Of a stretch of 34,824 bases of DNA, positions 32,786-34,824 are shown one piece after another; within the stretch, counting starts at the first letter, position 1; each line of letters starts with the position of its first letter. The position numbers were made by a program, and so were the translations under genes. The notes beneath the pieces are model-generated. The model had not been told where the DNA came from. It did not search any database and saw nothing but the letters and a program-made list of their open reading frames with translations. Origin of the DNA: a virus; IMG/VR virus record IMGVR_UViG_3300010300_000046, positions 1-34,824 of that record, one strand, 5' to 3'.

Positions 32786-32808
32786 ATTGTTGTATTATTA
32801 TTATGTTG

Positions 32809-34824
32809 TTAACAGAAAAAATAAGTGCTGTTGCAGACCTTACTTATGTCTGCGTTTCCGTAGCGTGGTGGTTCTGAAATATCTATAGTTGGATGTTGTT
32901 GTTCTATTTGGTATTTTAAATTTTGTAATAAGTCAACTGTAAAAATATCTGCAAATTCTTCTCGTAGTACTTCTCCGAACAAATCGCAGTTGTTTGCGTG
33001 TGTTCCGTAGCTATCGTGAATCATTGAGAAATCATATATACCTCTTTCATTAGCAGAGATTACAGATTTTGTCAAGGCTGTAGCATCTAAAGAATGCACA
33101 AAGTTAGGACTTATACCTTGTTTTTGACGTCGTCCACTCAATTGATCAGTATCAGCGTGCCACTTAACGTGAGTAGCTTCGCCATTTATAAAAGATTGTA
33201 CGTGCTGTGTAGATGTCTTTTTATAATCTTGCAACACAGGAAAGCCCGATGGTGTAACCCATTTAATTGGTAACTTTTTACTAGCTAGTAGTTTGGCTAT
33301 GTTTTGTAACCATTGCATACACTCTTTAGGTTTAATCAAAACTTCATTGATTGAATCCCAAGTGTGTCGAGCTAAGTAACCCGTAGCTTTGTAACGTAAG
33401 TCTTCACTAAACGGATTATTACATTTAGTTTTTCGTAAAGTATCAGCATACCATTCATCAACGTAAGCTCTACAGCTATAGAATGTACCCCCGTAAGGCC
33501 ATACCATTGTAGGTCTCTTGGCTAACTTACGATTGATACCAAACTTCAACCAATCAAAAGCAATAGGATTGTTGTCTTCGACGTCTTTCTTTAAACGTTC
33601 AATGACTTTATCGGCTACGACACCATAGATGTCAGCAGGTGTATCAGTAGGTAGTACATTGGTAGCTAAACATCCATACTCATCTCGCATCAACATAGAC
33701 AGAATCTGTAATCCATTGTTGGACGCATCCATATTAACCGGTAAGTAACTATTCAAACTACCTTTAGCACAATACTCTGCCCACTCAAAACACCAAGCAA
33801 GAAACTGCCAAGGATCATCAGCTTGCATCCACTCTGTGTTCCTTGTAGGGTCACAAGCAATGGCATCTGCTGTGTTAGCGTAACCCCTTGCCCACTCTAC
33901 ACGTTCTTCAAGTGTAACTTTATCATTACCAAAAGTGTTTGCCCCTTGTATGGCTAACCACTTGTCATCTTTTAAACGTTCGGGGCGAGAGAACTGTAGT
34001 AATCCTCGAGACATATCCGGCCCTTGGATACCCAAGAACGCAGGGACATTGTAAATACGACCACGAAAATCTACTTGGCTAGGATAAAAGAATCTATTAC
34101 CAAGTAACTTGTCAGCTACATATAAAACTTTAGCTACAAGTAAACGTCGACTCGTAGTGCTCACTCGGTGTGCATAGATACGAGCTGACTGTTGTCTCCA
34201 TCGTTTGTTTGATTCGGGGTTAGTTTTAAAGTCAGTAGGTATTGGTGGTAGAGGCTCGTCCTCACGACAAGGTAAGTCACCTACCTCGACGTTGTTTTCC
34301 CAACAATGTTTCATTACATCAAGCACCTTACCATTAACTGCCCAAGGTGTTTGTTGTATTAAATTTGTAGCCTTCATAGGCTCAACAAGCTCACCTTCAA
34401 TACTACGTAAGTATTCCATATTAGGTGTCTTGATAAAAGGTAACTTAGGTAATGCTGTACCTGCTGTATCATATCCTCCATCCCATACATTCTCCCAAGG
34501 TCTTGGAAGTTCTATTGTGGGTAACCAAAAAGGTTCTAGTAGTTCTCTATGGTTGTTGAAGTTCTCAATCCACTCAAGTGTTTCCTTGGTGGCTGTAACA
34601 TATCTTGAAGGACGTTTGGATCTCTTGTCCCCTACGATGTAGACGTACTCAATCAACGACGTCGATACACGTAACAACTCAACAAAGTGTAAGCCACAGT
34701 TTAACTTATCTCGGTGTGCCCAAGAATCCCAATAGTCCATTAGACCCTTTTCAGCTTCACCTTTCATTGAGCTACGTAGGTGTCTTTGTTTAGCAGATTT
34801 ACCTTTCTTACGTTTAGCTCCTAA
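32809..34824 (-). CDS. T7-like single-subunit RNA polymerase (N-terminus outside the window)
   Basis: The reading frame is open through the window edge, so about 180 N-terminal residues are missing; the first ATG in the window (34767) is internal (aligns near T7 residue 197). Counting from that Met: VDFRGRIYNV (232-241), motif A MDASNNGLQILS with D347 (T7 D537), motif B KRPTMVWPYGG with K417 and Y425 (T7 K631, Y639), motif C MIHDSYG with D585 (T7 D812), and the aromatic C-terminus STYFFC like T7 FAFA. It transcribes the middle and late genes from phage promoters. TAA at 32809. Confidence 0.97.
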   Translation of the reverse strand, partial: LGAKRKKGKSAKQRHLRSSMKGEAEKGLMDYWDSWAHRDKLNCGLHFVELLRVSTSLIEYVYIVGDKRSKRPSRYVTATKETLEWIENFNNHRELLEPFWLPTIELPRPWENVWDGGYDTAGTALPKLPFIKTPNMEYLRSIEGELVEPMKATNLIQQTPWAVNGKVLDVMKHCWENNVEVGDLPCREDEPLPPIPTDFKTNPESNKRWRQQSARIYAHRVSTTSRRLLVAKVLYVADKLLGNRFFYPSQVDFRGRIYNVPAFLGIQGPDMSRGLLQFSRPERLKDDKWLAIQGANTFGNDKVTLEERVEWARGYANTADAIACDPTRNTEWMQADDPWQFLAWCFEWAEYCAKGSLNSYLPVNMDASNNGLQILSMLMRDEYGCLATNVLPTDTPADIYGVVADKVIERLKKDVEDNNPIAFDWLKFGINRKLAKRPTMVWPYGGTFYSCRAYVDEWYADTLRKTKCNNPFSEDLRYKATGYLARHTWDSINEVLIKPKECMQWLQNIAKLLASKKLPIKWVTPSGFPVLQDYKKTSTQHVQSFINGEATHVKWHADTDQLSGRRQKQGISPNFVHSLDATALTKSVISANERGIYDFSMIHDSYGTHANNCDLFGEVLREEFADIFTVDLLQNLKYQIEQQHPTIDISEPPRYGNADISKVCNSTYFFC

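Noticed and set aside
34205-34642. Plus-strand frame of 145 codons opposite RNA polymerase
   Set aside because: Antisense to a conserved gene, no motif.
1-34824. CRISPR arrays, rRNA, insertion sequences
   Set aside because: No regularly spaced repeats, rRNA segments or transposase motifs were seen on either strand.

Overview
The window is about 35 kb of a T7-like podophage genome (Autographiviridae-type, low GC by eye, roughly 37-38%). All convincing genes lie on the minus strand, so the phage is read from the right edge to the left edge. Single-subunit RNA polymerase, primase-helicase, family A DNA polymerase, T7 gp8/gp9/gp10/gp11/gp12-like structural genes, gp13-16-like internal virion proteins and a gp19-like terminase are all recognisable, in T7 order. 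Low GC, an adhesin with AbfB/LamG-like modules, a 3TM holin of the gene-transfer-agent type and a set of small basic phage proteins resemble marine podophages of alphaproteobacteria (pelagiphage-like). The host assignment is an inference from memory, not something the sequence proves.

Right to left: (1) 34.8-27.2 kb holds transcription and DNA metabolism: RNA polymerase (5' end cut by the window edge), ssDNA-binding protein, endonuclease I, primase-helicase, DNA polymerase, a 48-codon gene, 5'-3' exonuclease and a MazG-like/DUF5664 protein. (2) 27.2-23.8 kb holds two small genes, a 932-aa tail adhesin in an unusual place (before the portal) and an 87-aa unknown. (3) 23.8-18.2 kb holds portal, scaffold, an eight-gene cassette (3TM holin-like protein, beta-rich protein, one-TM protein, five tiny basic proteins), then capsid, followed by a strong T7 T-phi-like terminator. 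(4) 18.2-3.1 kb holds an unknown 142-aa protein, a 667-aa tail tubular A protein with a duplicated domain and a repeat spacer, tail tubular B and internal virion proteins A-D. (5) 3.1-0.3 kb holds a hidden 59-aa holin candidate, small terminase, a tiny HNH protein, large terminase and an acidic 82-aa gene with its own sigma70-like promoter. (6) The left 320 bp hold a terminator, short tandem repeats and hairpins and may lie close to a genome end. The early region (upstream of RNA polymerase) is outside the window.

The genes form a nearly continuous, tightly packed unit. Nine junctions use the same heptamer TAATATG (stop codon TAA, one base, start ATG) with almost no Shine-Dalgarno sequence. 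Clear ribosome sites are seen mainly before capsid and scaffold, the high-copy proteins. Notable features are the double tail-tubular-A protein, zincin motifs in two ejected proteins, the insertion between scaffold and capsid, a possible dual start at the 3TM holin, and an over-represented GTAGACGTC word. No endolysin, integrase, tRNA or CRISPR was recognised.
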